From NCBI GenBank assembly GCA_028706295.1, contig JAQWBQ010000019.1, forward strand, positions 1 to 57,436: a DNA stretch of 57,436 nt. Reading direction: 5' to 3'. Each line of letters begins with the position of its first letter. Position 1 is the first letter of the stretch. The notes below the pieces were generated by a model that saw only the letters and a program-made list of their open reading frames with translations, was not told where the DNA came from and ran no database searches. Made by a program: the position numbers and the translations under genes. Positions 44,337 through 52,888 of this stretch are shown one piece after another. Source of the DNA: Bacteroidales bacterium. GTDB lineage: Bacteria; Bacteroidota; Bacteroidia; Bacteroidales; FEN-979.

Positions 44337-45956
44337 TCAATCGTAAATTATCAGGATTTTCCCTTCCGCCACACTCTCATTCATAAACACCACCCTGGCG
44401 AAGTACATCCCCGCCGGCCAGGCCGAGGTATTGACCTGAACGGTGGCTTGTTGTTTGGGAATCTCCATCGTGAACATCAGTTTGCCGGTAATACTGAGAA
44501 TGTCCAACCGGGTTTTGTCCCACCGGAAATAGGTGGTTGTGGATGACAGGATGCTTCCCGGGTTTTGCCTTACAAGGTACTGGGGCATAACAATGTTGAC
44601 CTGACCTCCGGCAGGGTTGGGATATATTTGTAGTTTGGTCTTTTCGGGATGCTGCTCCGCATCGTCCAATCCCACGATCACCACCTCGCAATCGTCCAAT
44701 GGCACGGTATCCGACACGATCGGGTGCGGGCAGAGGCTGTCGTAGGTGAAAGGCCGGGTATAAACGCTGTCGTACTCGAGATCGGAGGTGAGTTTGAAGG
44801 CATAGGTTTTGATCAAACCTCCTGAGGCGACCGTTCCGGCAAGAATTACCCGGTTATTGTAAGTTATATCTGAACTGAAAAACCCACTGGCAGCATTTAT
44901 CAATAAAACCTTTTCATTCAGGATATTTCCCATTGTATCTGTGCGAATAACCCCAGTAGTGTCTATTCCTGAGGGTGGCTTCCAACCCAAACATTGCACC
45001 AGTGATGAATCCTGAAACCAACTAATTGACGTTGAAATTCCCAAGCCGGAAGTGGATTTGAGGTCTTTGTAAAAGACTGGCTCGCTATTCTTTGATGTTT
45101 TAAACAGGCACGGTGAATCTCCTCCCGGAGCCGTTGTTCTGGCACGCCGGCCGGCAGTATAGATATTATTTTTCAAATCAACCACCGATTGCCTGCCATC
45201 GCTGTACACGCCATTATTTGTTCCCCAGGGCACCTCGAAAACAGCAGTTCCATCCAATTTAACTTTTATCAGGATAACTTTAATGATACTCTTTCCAGGA
45301 TAGGTCGGATCGGGGTAATAGGCTTCACCGGTAATAATAACATCATCATCAGTAGTCATTACAAGCGAATGTGATATTTCGGACCAAAACAGTGGATTGG
45401 TTGCATAAGCTTGCACCCAGTTTACTTCTCCTTCCGGTGTCAGATTAAAAAGCCAAATTCTTTTTTCTTCCCCCGTCTTCCACCTGTCAATTAATGCAAT
45501 GTAACCGCTATCTGGAATCGTTACAATGTCTTTCATCCATGAACTACAGTCCTGGGAATTATAAATCTTACACCACTCTTTTTCCCCACAATTGTTTACT
45601 TTTACCAGCAAGGGATCTGTACAACCTGATTCCAGTTGGTTTGTAGAACCAGACAAAACCAAGCCTCCACTGATAGCCTCCCTGACTGAAGTGTATTGAT
45701 TCATTTGTGATGGTTTTCCATACGAAATTGACCATCGTACATATCCATTAATATCAGTCTTCATGAGGTAACCATTATAGGTCCACCCTTTGTATTTCTC
45801 CCCTGAAAACAAGTAACCTTTATCATAATGCTCTATTACTTTTTTCAATTCGATATTTGAAGAAGTATCTGAGAAAATACGAATCCATTGCTGCGAATAT
45901 GATTCGTAAGAGAAAAACAGACACACAATCCCGGTCAAGAATATCTTGTAATTCAT
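44337..45956 (-). CDS. T9SS-exported repeat protein, paralog B
   Basis: This 539-residue secreted protein has the signal peptide MNYKIFLTGIVCLFFSYESY. It shares with paralog A the first residues of the signal, the section GEAYYPDPTYPGKSIIKVIL, GTNNGVYSDGRQSVVD, GGDSPCLFKTS and almost the whole C-terminal third (PFTYDSLCPHPIVSDTVPLD and the sorting domain IYPNPAGGQVNIVMPQYLVR). It differs strongly in N-terminal blades (for example LMKTDINGYVRWSISYG). The end is EGKILIIYD. The T9SS gene remnant upstream ends 11 bases before it. The pattern is that of a duplication followed by divergence, or gene conversion of the ends. Confidence 0.8.
   Translation of the reverse strand: MNYKIFLTGIVCLFFSYESYSQQWIRIFSDTSSNIELKKVIEHYDKGYLFSGEKYKGWTYNGYLMKTDINGYVRWSISYGKPSQMNQYTSVREAISGGLVLSGSTNQLESGCTDPLLVKVNNCGEKEWCKIYNSQDCSSWMKDIVTIPDSGYIALIDRWKTGEEKRIWLFNLTPEGEVNWVQAYATNPLFWSEISHSLVMTTDDDVIITGEAYYPDPTYPGKSIIKVILIKVKLDGTAVFEVPWGTNNGVYSDGRQSVVDLKNNIYTAGRRARTTAPGGDSPCLFKTSKNSEPVFYKDLKSTSGLGISTSISWFQDSSLVQCLGWKPPSGIDTTGVIRTDTMGNILNEKVLLINAASGFFSSDITYNNRVILAGTVASGGLIKTYAFKLTSDLEYDSVYTRPFTYDSLCPHPIVSDTVPLDDCEVVIVGLDDAEQHPEKTKLQIYPNPAGGQVNIVMPQYLVRQNPGSILSSTTTYFRWDKTRLDILSITGKLMFTMEIPKQQATVQVNTSAWPAGMYFARVVFMNESVAEGKILIIYD
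44353..44790. repeat. C-terminal coding block nearly identical to 42119-42545
   Basis: The two T9SS genes match closely at DNA level here, for example GGGAATCTCCATCGTGAACA and GGTAATACTGAGAATGTCCA in both. Their 5' parts are clearly different. Confidence 0.7.
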
Positions 45957-45967
45957 ACAATGAAAAA

Positions 45968-46444
45968 TTAGCGGATGATAATGACCTTGGAAGATTTTTG
46001 AACAGCTCCGTTTATCGTATATCTAATCAAATAAGACCCAGAGATAAGGTCGCCAACAGGAATGATTACCTCGTGTTGTCGGCCTTGCAGTAAAACTGAT
46101 TTTACACGATCGCCTTTAATATCAAACAGTTCTACCATTGCTTGATCTGAGGGTTTGTCTTTCAGGTACTCAATGATTAAAAAGTCCCTTGCTGGATTTG
46201 GGAACACCCTGAAATCAGATAAGGAGGCTCCTGAACTTTTCCAGTGGTACTTTTCTTTTCGTGACGACTTTAAATTATTAGTAAAGACTATTGGTTCCGA
46301 GTAATCCAACAGATCACAGGAAATCAAGATATTCCTTGCCCATGCGCCAGTGAATAATGAATTGTCGCTCGCTATTTGTTGTAAGGTAATCGTTTGAGTG
46401 CTATCCGGGGGAAGGCATACAGGATCGTGAACAACTGTTTTCAT
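45968..46444 (-). pseudogene. 3' remnant of a T9SS cargo gene
   Basis: The 158-residue open frame starts at a chance ATG (MKTVVHDPVCLPPDSTQ) with no signal peptide. It begins in the middle of a domain (ASDNSLFTGAWARNILISC) and ends with a complete type A sorting domain (FRVFPNPARDFLIIEY to KSSKVIIIR). A T9SS signal is useless without Sec export, so this is most likely the 3' end of a longer gene whose 5' part was lost. The loss point coincides with the direct repeat at 46494-46550, a plausible recombination site. It may still be transcribed with paralog B, 11 bases downstream. An alternative is a regulated short protein; that seems less likely. Confidence 0.65.
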
Positions 46445-46493
46445 TAAGAATCATTTAAAGACAATCGAATTTACGAATAAAATAAAAAACGAG

Positions 46494-46550
46494 GTAGCGT
46501 GATAGCGAAACATAATTCGTCAATCGTAAATCATGTCAATCGTAAATTGA
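46494..46550. repeat. Right copy of ~55-base direct repeat
   Basis: This matches 41716-41775 over most of its length (GTAGCGTGATAGCGAAA, then AATTCGTCAATCGTAAATC and ATGTCAATCGTAAATTGA). The two copies enclose the T9SS/HicBA block. Confidence 0.8.
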
Positions 46551-46616
46551 AAACTCTTTCTTCTGCCTTCGTTCCGAAGCCCGGTTTATTTTTTCCTTGT
46601 TTTTGAAAAAAAGTCC

Positions 46617-46624
46617 TATATTTG
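46617..46624 (+). promoter_or_regulatory. -7 box TATATTTG of HU gene
   Basis: This TAnnTTTG match has a TTG 17 bases upstream (46597-46599). It lies 67 bases before the HU ATG. Confidence 0.55.
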
Positions 46625-46691
46625 CAACCCGTTTCCCTTTTTTTAAAAACCATTCATTAACAACATATTATAATTATCTAATTTTTTTAAC

Positions 46692-46982
46692 ATGACAAAA
46701 GCAGAAATTGTAGCAGAAATTGCTAATAAGACTGGTATTGAAAAAGTTGCCGTTCAGGCCACCGTCGAAGCTTTCATGGACTCCATCAAAAACTCCATGA
46801 CCACAGGTCAAAACGTTTACCTCAGAGGCTTTGGTAGTTTTATCATCAAGAAAAGAGCTGAAAAGACCGGGAGAAACATTTCAAAGAACACCACCCTTAT
46901 CATTCCCGCCCACAACATCCCTTCTTTCAAGCCCGCAAAGACCTTCGTCAATAAAGTAAAATCACACGTTAAAGTGAAGTAA
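46692..46982 (+). CDS. hup: HU/IHF-family DNA-binding protein
   Basis: This 96-residue nucleoid protein has the typical start MTKAEIVAEIANKTGIEK, then VAVQATVEAFMDSIKNSM, the signature VYLRGFGSFIIKKRAEKTGR (about 41-60) and the beta-arm with TLIIPAHNIPSFKPAK. It binds and bends DNA. The neighbouring 29-codon gene 21 bases downstream and RNase G follow on the same strand. It is the first gene after the accessory block and uses a strong -7 box. Confidence 0.93.
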   Translation: MTKAEIVAEIANKTGIEKVAVQATVEAFMDSIKNSMTTGQNVYLRGFGSFIIKKRAEKTGRNISKNTTLIIPAHNIPSFKPAKTFVNKVKSHVKVK

Positions 46983-47003
46983 TAACTTCAAAGGAGATTC
47001 ATT

Positions 47004-47093
47004 ATGCCAAGTGGTAAAAAAAGAAAGAGACACAAGATGGCAACGCACAAGCGGAAAAAACGCTTGCGCAAGAACAGACACAAGAAGAAATAA
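47004..47093 (+). CDS. 29-residue basic peptide, AURKAIP1/Cox24-like
   Basis: This tiny gene reads MPSGKKRKRHKMATHKRKKR and continues LRKNRHKKK, stop. More than half of the residues are Lys, Arg or His, as in small ribosomal proteins; I recall this sequence type as a conserved Bacteroidetes ribosome-associated peptide. A strong Shine-Dalgarno AAAGGAG lies 8 bases upstream, which is rare in this phylum. It sits between HU and RNase G on the same strand, probably one transcript. At this length the gene is easily missed by gene finders. Confidence 0.8.
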   Translation: MPSGKKRKRHKMATHKRKKRLRKNRHKKK

Positions 47094-47172
47094 CCTGCCT
47101 GCTGCTGCAATTCCTTAGGTCATGCCGGATCGGCGGACTGTTGCCCGCGATTTCGTTAACATACAACGCACC

Positions 47173-48723
47173 GTGAATAAGGAATTAATCATCAACTCGA
47201 CCTCCACCGAGGTTGAAATTGCCTTACTGGAAGACAAACTTCTCGTAGAATTAAACAAGGAGAAAACCAACAACGAATTTGCTGTTGGCGATATTTACCT
47301 GGGCAGGATCAAAAAGATCATGCCGGGGCTGAATGCCGCTTTCGTGGATGTTGGTTACGATAAGGACGCTTTTCTCCACTACCTCGATCTGGGCCCCCAG
47401 GTTCAATCCCTGCTGAAATATATCCGGCACAGCCAGTCGAATAGCGGCAATGCCCTTACCATCAGCGATTTTGAACTTGAGACCGATATTCAAAAGACCG
47501 GAAAAATTACCCAGGTGCTCAAACCCAACATGAACATCCTGGTTCAGATCGCCAAGGAACCCATTTCGACCAAAGGCCCGCGGGTGACCTCCGAAATTGC
47601 CTTCGCCGGCCGGTACCTGGTGCTTATCCCCTTCTCCGATAAAATTTCTGTATCGCAGAAGATCAAAAGCGCCGACGAACGAAACCGGCTTAAACGACTG
47701 ATCACCAGCATCAAACCCAAAAACTGCGGGATTATCATCCGGACTGTTGCGGAAAATAAACTGGTCGCCGACCTCGATTCGGACCTCCGGAACCTCTTTA
47801 AAAAATGGGAACTCATCACCACAAAACTTTCAACGGCCCGTCCACCGCAGAAAATCATCGGGGAGATCGACCGTACCTCGGCCATCCTCCGCGACGCGCT
47901 CAACGAGTCGTTTAACAACATCATCGTCAACGACCCGGTTATCTACGAAGATATCCGGAGTTATATCCAGCGCATCGCTCCCGATAAAGTACAGATCGTT
48001 AAACTCCATACCGCGAAAGTTCCTGTTTTCGATCAATACGGGGTCGATAAACAGATAAAAAACTCATTTGGCAAAATTGTCACCATCAAAAGCGGAACCT
48101 ACCTCGTCATTGAACACACCGAAGCGCTGCATGTAATTGATATCAACAGCGGCCACCGGGTGAACCAGGACCAGAACCAGGAAACCAACGCGCTCGAGGT
48201 CAATCTCGAAGCCGCTACCGAAGTGGCCCGTCAACTGAGGCTGCGCGATATGGGAGGCATCATCGTGATCGACTTTATCGACATGACCCAGGGGATGAAT
48301 CGTCGAAAACTTTTTGAGAAACTGCGCGATGAAATGAAACGCGACCGCGCCAAACATTCCATCCTGCCACCCAGCAAGTTCGGCCTGGTTCAGATTACCC
48401 GGCAACGGGTCCGGCCCGAGATGAATGTCCAGATCCTTGAAAAATGCCCCGTTTGCGACGGCTCCGGCGAAATCAGACCCACCGTCCTGCTTACCGATGA
48501 TATTGAAAACAACCTGAGTTTCCTGATCCGCGAACAAAATGAGAAAAACCTTACCCTGATTGTCCACCCCTTCGTCTATGCCTTTCTGACCCGGGGACTG
48601 TTCAACTACCGCTGGAAATGGTGGCGAAAATTCGGACAATTCATCACCCTCGGTAAAAAGAACTCCTATCATTTTCTTGAATACCACCTTTATAATAAGA
48701 ACGGAGACGAGATAAAACTTTAG
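47173..48723 (+). CDS. rng: Ribonuclease G (RNase E/G family)
   Basis: This 516-residue endoribonuclease acts in rRNA maturation and mRNA decay. The start is probably GTG 47173 (MNKELIINSTSTEVEIALLE), since homologues begin there; ATG 47122 would add 17 residues with no known match. The S1 domain follows (about 40-110: GDIYLGRIKKIMPGLNAAFV, DKDAFLHYLDLG). Catalytic aspartates lie in VIDINSGH and IVIDFIDM. The zinc-link cysteines are in CPVCDGSGEIRP. Length is normal. Confidence 0.93.
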   Translation: MNKELIINSTSTEVEIALLEDKLLVELNKEKTNNEFAVGDIYLGRIKKIMPGLNAAFVDVGYDKDAFLHYLDLGPQVQSLLKYIRHSQSNSGNALTISDFELETDIQKTGKITQVLKPNMNILVQIAKEPISTKGPRVTSEIAFAGRYLVLIPFSDKISVSQKIKSADERNRLKRLITSIKPKNCGIIIRTVAENKLVADLDSDLRNLFKKWELITTKLSTARPPQKIIGEIDRTSAILRDALNESFNNIIVNDPVIYEDIRSYIQRIAPDKVQIVKLHTAKVPVFDQYGVDKQIKNSFGKIVTIKSGTYLVIEHTEALHVIDINSGHRVNQDQNQETNALEVNLEAATEVARQLRLRDMGGIIVIDFIDMTQGMNRRKLFEKLRDEMKRDRAKHSILPPSKFGLVQITRQRVRPEMNVQILEKCPVCDGSGEIRPTVLLTDDIENNLSFLIREQNEKNLTLIVHPFVYAFLTRGLFNYRWKWWRKFGQFITLGKKNSYHFLEYHLYNKNGDEIKL

Positions 48724-48731
48724 CGAACAGC

Positions 48732-48873
48732 GATTGGGGATTAGCGATTAGGGATTAGCGATTAGAGGAATGGGGGTCATTTTCTATTTTCAATTTTCAA
48801 TTTTCCCTTGTAATTCAGTCAATCAGTCAATCAGTCAATCAATCATTCAGTCAATCAGTCAATCAATTAATCA
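48732..48873. repeat. Arrays of 7- and 8-base words before trpS
   Basis: Five GATTAGC-type heptamers in a row occupy 48732-48766. TTTTCAA-type heptamers follow at about 48787-48805, then CAGTCAAT octamers with variants (CAATCATT, CAATTAAT) from 48816 to about 48870. Three word families lie in one 150-base gap. Confidence 0.85.
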
Positions 48874-49869
48874 ATGAACATCGTAGTCAGCGGTATCCGT
48901 CCCACAGGGAATCTTCACCTGGGTAGTTATTTCGGAGCCCTTAAAAGTTTTGTGAAGATGCAGGAGGAGAACCAGTGCTTTTTTTTCATTGCCGACTATC
49001 ACTCCCTTACCACCCACCCTACGCCTGCCGATCTGCATGGAAATGTGAAAACCGTCCTGGCTGGATTCCTGGCATGCGGACTCGACCCCGACAAAGTAAC
49101 CCTTTATATCCAAAGCGACCTTCCGGAGACCGCCGAGCTCTATCTGCTCCTCAACATGAATGCCTATATCGGTGAACTGGAACGATGTACCTCTTTTAAG
49201 GAAAAGATCCGCACCCAGCCGCAGAATGTCAATGCCGGACTGCTGACCTATCCGACGCTGATGGCCGCCGATATCATCATTCACAAAGCACATAAGGTTC
49301 CTGTCGGTAAAGACCAGGAACAACATCTCGAGATGACCCGCACCTTTGCCAACCGGTTCAACAGACTGTATAAGGTTGATTATTTCCCCGAACCATTGGC
49401 ATTTACCTTTGAAGAAAACCTGGTCAAAATTCCCGGCCTTGACGGAAGCCTGAAAATGTCGAAATCCGACAACGAAAACAGCGCCATTTACCTTTCCGAC
49501 CCTCCCGAACAGATCCGGAAAAAGGTGATGCGCGCCGTCACCGATACGGGTCAGCCTGATCCCGAAAAACCCCGTTCGCAGGGAGTTGAAAACCTCTTTA
49601 CCCTGATGGGATATTTTTCGTCACCTGCGACGCTTGCGTTTTTCGAGGAACAATATGCCGCTGCTACCATCCGATACGGTGACATGAAAAAACAGTTAGC
49701 TGAAGATATTATCCTGTTTGTTAACCCCATCCGCGAACGGATCCTGTCGGTTGCATCGGACGACGCCTACCTGAAAAAAGCAGCCAGAACAGGCGCCGAC
49801 AAAGCGCGCGATTCGGCTTCGAAAACCATCCGCGAAGTTCGTGAAATCATCGGCTTCAGACATTTTTAA
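48874..49869 (+). CDS. trpS: Tryptophanyl-tRNA synthetase
   Basis: This 331-residue class I synthetase charges tRNA-Trp. The nucleotide-binding HIGH-like motif is in PTGNLHLGSYFGALKSF (about 10-26). DYHSLTTHPTPADL and the KMSKS motif LDGSLKMSKSDNE (about 187-199) follow. It lies directly after the repeat arrays and 6 bases before hflX, and is probably cotranscribed with it. Confidence 0.95.
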   Translation: MNIVVSGIRPTGNLHLGSYFGALKSFVKMQEENQCFFFIADYHSLTTHPTPADLHGNVKTVLAGFLACGLDPDKVTLYIQSDLPETAELYLLLNMNAYIGELERCTSFKEKIRTQPQNVNAGLLTYPTLMAADIIIHKAHKVPVGKDQEQHLEMTRTFANRFNRLYKVDYFPEPLAFTFEENLVKIPGLDGSLKMSKSDNENSAIYLSDPPEQIRKKVMRAVTDTGQPDPEKPRSQGVENLFTLMGYFSSPATLAFFEEQYAAATIRYGDMKKQLAEDIILFVNPIRERILSVASDDAYLKKAARTGADKARDSASKTIREVREIIGFRHF

Positions 49870-49875
49870 TACCGG

Positions 49876-51054
49876 ATGATCGATACCGAAGTCATTCCCG
49901 AGAAGGCCATCCTGGTTGGAATTTCCACCCACAAGCAACCCATGGACCGGACCCTCGAATACCTTGATGAACTTGCTTTTCTGGTCGACACTGCAGGCGG
50001 GATTCCGGTGAAGACTTTTGTCCAGAAACTGGAATACGCTGATCCGCGCACCTATGTTGGCAGCGGCAAACTATCGGAGATCCGCGACTGGATGGATTCA
50101 AACCCGGTCGATATGGTGATTTTCGACGATGAGCTCTCCCCCAGCCAGTTGCGCAATATCGACAGGATCCTGAGTTGCCGGATCCTCGATCGCAACAACC
50201 TGATCCTCGACATATTCGCCCGCCGGGCACGGACCTCCTACGCACGCACCCAGGTCGAACTGGCCCAGAACGAATACCTGCTCCCACGGCTCACCCGGAT
50301 GTGGACCCACCTGGAAAAACAACGTGGGGGAATCGGGCTTCGCGGCCCCGGCGAACAGGAAATCGAGACCGACCGCCGTATTTTACGTTACCGCATCTCC
50401 CTGCTTAAAAAGAAACTGGAAGAGATCGACAAACAAAAGGCTACCCAGCGGAAATCACGGCGCGACCTGGTCCGGGTGGCTCTGGTCGGATATACCAATG
50501 TGGGAAAATCGACCATCATGAACCTCCTCAGCAAGTCGGACGTTTTCGCCGAGAATAAACTCTTCGCCACCCTCGATACCACCGTTCGGAAAGTGGTGTT
50601 CGAAAATCAACCGTTCCTTCTTTCAGATACTGTCGGATTTATTCGCAAACTTCCCCACTCCCTGATCGAATCGTTCAAATCGACCCTCGATGAGGTCCGC
50701 GAAGCCGATATCCTGATTCATATTGCCGACATCAGTCACCACGATTACGAAGAACAGATCAATGTGGTTAAACAAACCCTTACCGACATCGGAGCATCGG
50801 ACAAGCCCACGATCATGGTCTTCAACAAGATCGATGCCTACCGTCAGGTTGTCAGGGATCCCGACGACCTGACCCCCGAAACGAAGGAAAACCTTCCGCT
50901 GGAAGCCCTCGAAAATACCTGGATGGCACGCGAACACTTTCCAACCCTGTTCATTTCCGCCAGGAACAATCAAAACATCGACAAATTGCGCTCAACCATC
51001 CACCACGAAGTACGAAGGATTGTCAGCTCACGATATCCGGAAAATAAAAAGTAA
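49876..51054 (+). CDS. hflX: GTPase HflX
   Basis: This 392-residue ribosome-associated GTPase is thought to rescue or split stalled ribosomes. The N-terminal HflX domain is at about 1-165 (EYLDELAFLVDTAGG, TYVGSGKLSEIRDW, EQEIETDRR). The G domain has VGYTNVGKSTIMNLL (G1, about 206-220), the switch with DTVGFIRKLPHSLIESFKST (G3) and FNKIDAY (G4). Length is normal. The next gene, lnt, begins 110 bases after its stop and has its own promoter. Confidence 0.94.
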   Translation: MIDTEVIPEKAILVGISTHKQPMDRTLEYLDELAFLVDTAGGIPVKTFVQKLEYADPRTYVGSGKLSEIRDWMDSNPVDMVIFDDELSPSQLRNIDRILSCRILDRNNLILDIFARRARTSYARTQVELAQNEYLLPRLTRMWTHLEKQRGGIGLRGPGEQEIETDRRILRYRISLLKKKLEEIDKQKATQRKSRRDLVRVALVGYTNVGKSTIMNLLSKSDVFAENKLFATLDTTVRKVVFENQPFLLSDTVGFIRKLPHSLIESFKSTLDEVREADILIHIADISHHDYEEQINVVKQTLTDIGASDKPTIMVFNKIDAYRQVVRDPDDLTPETKENLPLEALENTWMAREHFPTLFISARNNQNIDKLRSTIHHEVRRIVSSRYPENKK

Positions 51055-51131
51055 TACGACATCTGATTCCCGTAAATTGGGAAAGTACAAGCTTCTTTAC
51101 AGTTCTTTCGCTCCACGATTGCCAAAATCTT

Positions 51132-51139
51132 TATTTTTG
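51132..51139 (+). promoter_or_regulatory. -7 box TATTTTTG of lnt
   Basis: This TAnnTTTG match lies 25 bases before the TTG start at 51164, in a frame otherwise open further upstream into hflX. It supports the shorter protein. Confidence 0.5.
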
Positions 51140-51163
51140 TGGTCTGACTTTATTTGTACCGTT

Positions 51164-52888
51164 TTGAAAATCCGAAAAATTCATCCGGTCCTGTTAAGCC
51201 TCCTCAGCGGGGTTATTCTCTCCCTGGCCTGGCCTGAAAGAGGATTTCCGGGACTTCTCTTTATCGGTTTTTTACCATTGCTCCTGGCTGAGGAAAACCT
51301 GTACCAGAACCGGGAAAAAACCATCAAATTCAGTGCACTGATATATTCCTATCCGGGCTTCCTGTTGTGGAACCTCCTGACAACCTGGTGGATTGTGAAT
51401 TCTACTTTTGTCGGCGCTGCACTGGCCATCATTCTGAATTCCCTGTTCATGTCGATCGTCTTTCAGGCATTTCACTGGACCCGAAAGAAGTTATCCGGCA
51501 GTCCGGTCGGTTATCTGGCGCTGATCTCCTATTGGATCGCCCTGGAATACCTTCACCTCAACTGGGATCTGAACTGGCCATGGCTGAACCTGGGCAACGG
51601 ATTCGCGACCTGGTACAAATGGGTTCAGTGGTACGAATATACCGGAACCTTTGGAGGAACGTTGTGGGTTCTTGTTGGAAATATTATGGTCTTTTTGCTG
51701 ATACAAAAGATTAAAGATCAAAGTTCAAAGATCAAAGTTCAAAAGTCAAATAGTCAGTCAATCACTGATCAGGACCCTGCAAATTCCGACGGATCGGGGG
51801 CTATTGTGCGGCATGGCCTCAGGGATACGAAAACATTGGTTGCTCTATGTTTCATAATACTCTGGATCATCGTTCCGATCCTCTTGTCACGTATCATGTA
51901 CGAAACATACCATGAAAAGGTTCACCCTGTGAATTTTGTAGTTGTTCAGCCCAATATCGATCCCTATTCCGAACAGTATGTATTGCCCCCGCCGGAAGTG
52001 ATCGGTAAGATCATGTCGCTTGCCGACCCGAAACTCGACAGCGCCACCAACTTCCTGATCGCTCCCGAATCGGCCATCCAGGAATCCATGTGGGAAAATG
52101 ACCTCTCTTCGTTCGAAAGCATCGGCCTGCTCCGGAAGGCACTGGACCGGTGGCCCGATCTGAATATCCTGATCGGCGGCTCCACCTTTTACCAGTTGCC
52201 CCCGGGCGCTCCCCTTCCCCGCTGGGCACGTAAATTCACCGACTCGCCCAACCATTATGTCGCCTACAACGCGGCCATCCTGATCAACAACCACGATTCC
52301 CTGCAGTTGTACCATAAATCGAAACTGACCCCCGGAGTCGAAATCCTACCCTCCTTTAAAGGATTCAAATGGCTCGAAAAATATGCCATCGACCTTGGGG
52401 GAACCGTCGGAAGCCTCGGGATGGATTCAGTCCGGAAAGTCTATTCTACAGTAAAAACCGTCGGGGCGGCGCCCGCCATCTGCTATGAATCCATTTTCGG
52501 GGAATTCTTTGCTGAATTTGTCCGCAACGGAGCCCGAATGATGATCATTATCACCAACGACGGCTGGTGGGGAAACACACCCGGTCACCGCCAGCACTTC
52601 AGCTTTGCGCACCTTCGCGCTATCGAAACCCGCCGCAGCATTGCCCGGTCGGCTAACACCGGGATCTCTGCCCTGATCGACCAACGTGGCGATGCATACC
52701 AGGTAACCGGATACTGGAACCCTGCCGTTATCAAAGGTACGTTGAACGCCAACGACCGGATGACCTTCTATGTCAGGCACGGCGATTACATTGCCCGGAT
52801 CTTCACCTGGACGGGGGGGATTCTGCTTCTCTCAGCCATCGGATGGTCGCTGCGAAAACGATTTTCTCTTAAATCGAAATCGAGTTGA
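51164..52888 (+). CDS. lnt: Apolipoprotein N-acyltransferase
   Basis: This 574-residue inner-membrane enzyme adds the third acyl chain to lipoproteins. Six hydrophobic segments fill the first 250 residues. The nitrilase-like domain carries the triad E302 (APESAIQESM), K387 (YHKSKLTPGVE) and C440 (PAICYESIFGE), followed by MIIITNDGWWGNTPG. The start is TTG 51164 (LKIRKIHP); the frame upstream is open to 51020 but overlaps hflX. The loop at about residues 184-222 is encoded by 7-base words (AAAGATC, AAAGTTC) and reads KIKDQSSKIKVQKSNSQSIT; it appears to be an extra insert before the next membrane segment. It overlaps the nitroreductase start by 4 bases. Confidence 0.93.
   Translation: MKIRKIHPVLLSLLSGVILSLAWPERGFPGLLFIGFLPLLLAEENLYQNREKTIKFSALIYSYPGFLLWNLLTTWWIVNSTFVGAALAIILNSLFMSIVFQAFHWTRKKLSGSPVGYLALISYWIALEYLHLNWDLNWPWLNLGNGFATWYKWVQWYEYTGTFGGTLWVLVGNIMVFLLIQKIKDQSSKIKVQKSNSQSITDQDPANSDGSGAIVRHGLRDTKTLVALCFIILWIIVPILLSRIMYETYHEKVHPVNFVVVQPNIDPYSEQYVLPPPEVIGKIMSLADPKLDSATNFLIAPESAIQESMWENDLSSFESIGLLRKALDRWPDLNILIGGSTFYQLPPGAPLPRWARKFTDSPNHYVAYNAAILINNHDSLQLYHKSKLTPGVEILPSFKGFKWLEKYAIDLGGTVGSLGMDSVRKVYSTVKTVGAAPAICYESIFGEFFAEFVRNGARMMIIITNDGWWGNTPGHRQHFSFAHLRAIETRRSIARSANTGISALIDQRGDAYQVTGYWNPAVIKGTLNANDRMTFYVRHGDYIARIFTWTGGILLLSAIGWSLRKRFSLKSKSS
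51713..51770. repeat. Heptamer words AAAGATC/AAAGTTC inside lnt
   Basis: AAAGATC, AAAGTTC, AAAGATC, AAAGTTC and AAAAGTC occur in series, running into AGTCAGTCAATCA. All lie in the coding frame of lnt and are translated as a Lys/Gln/Ser-rich loop. Confidence 0.85.

Noticed and set aside
48732-48873. Possible CRISPR or iteron origin before trpS
   Set aside because: The units are 7-8 bases and change family within 150 bases. There are no spacers and no replication initiator gene nearby.
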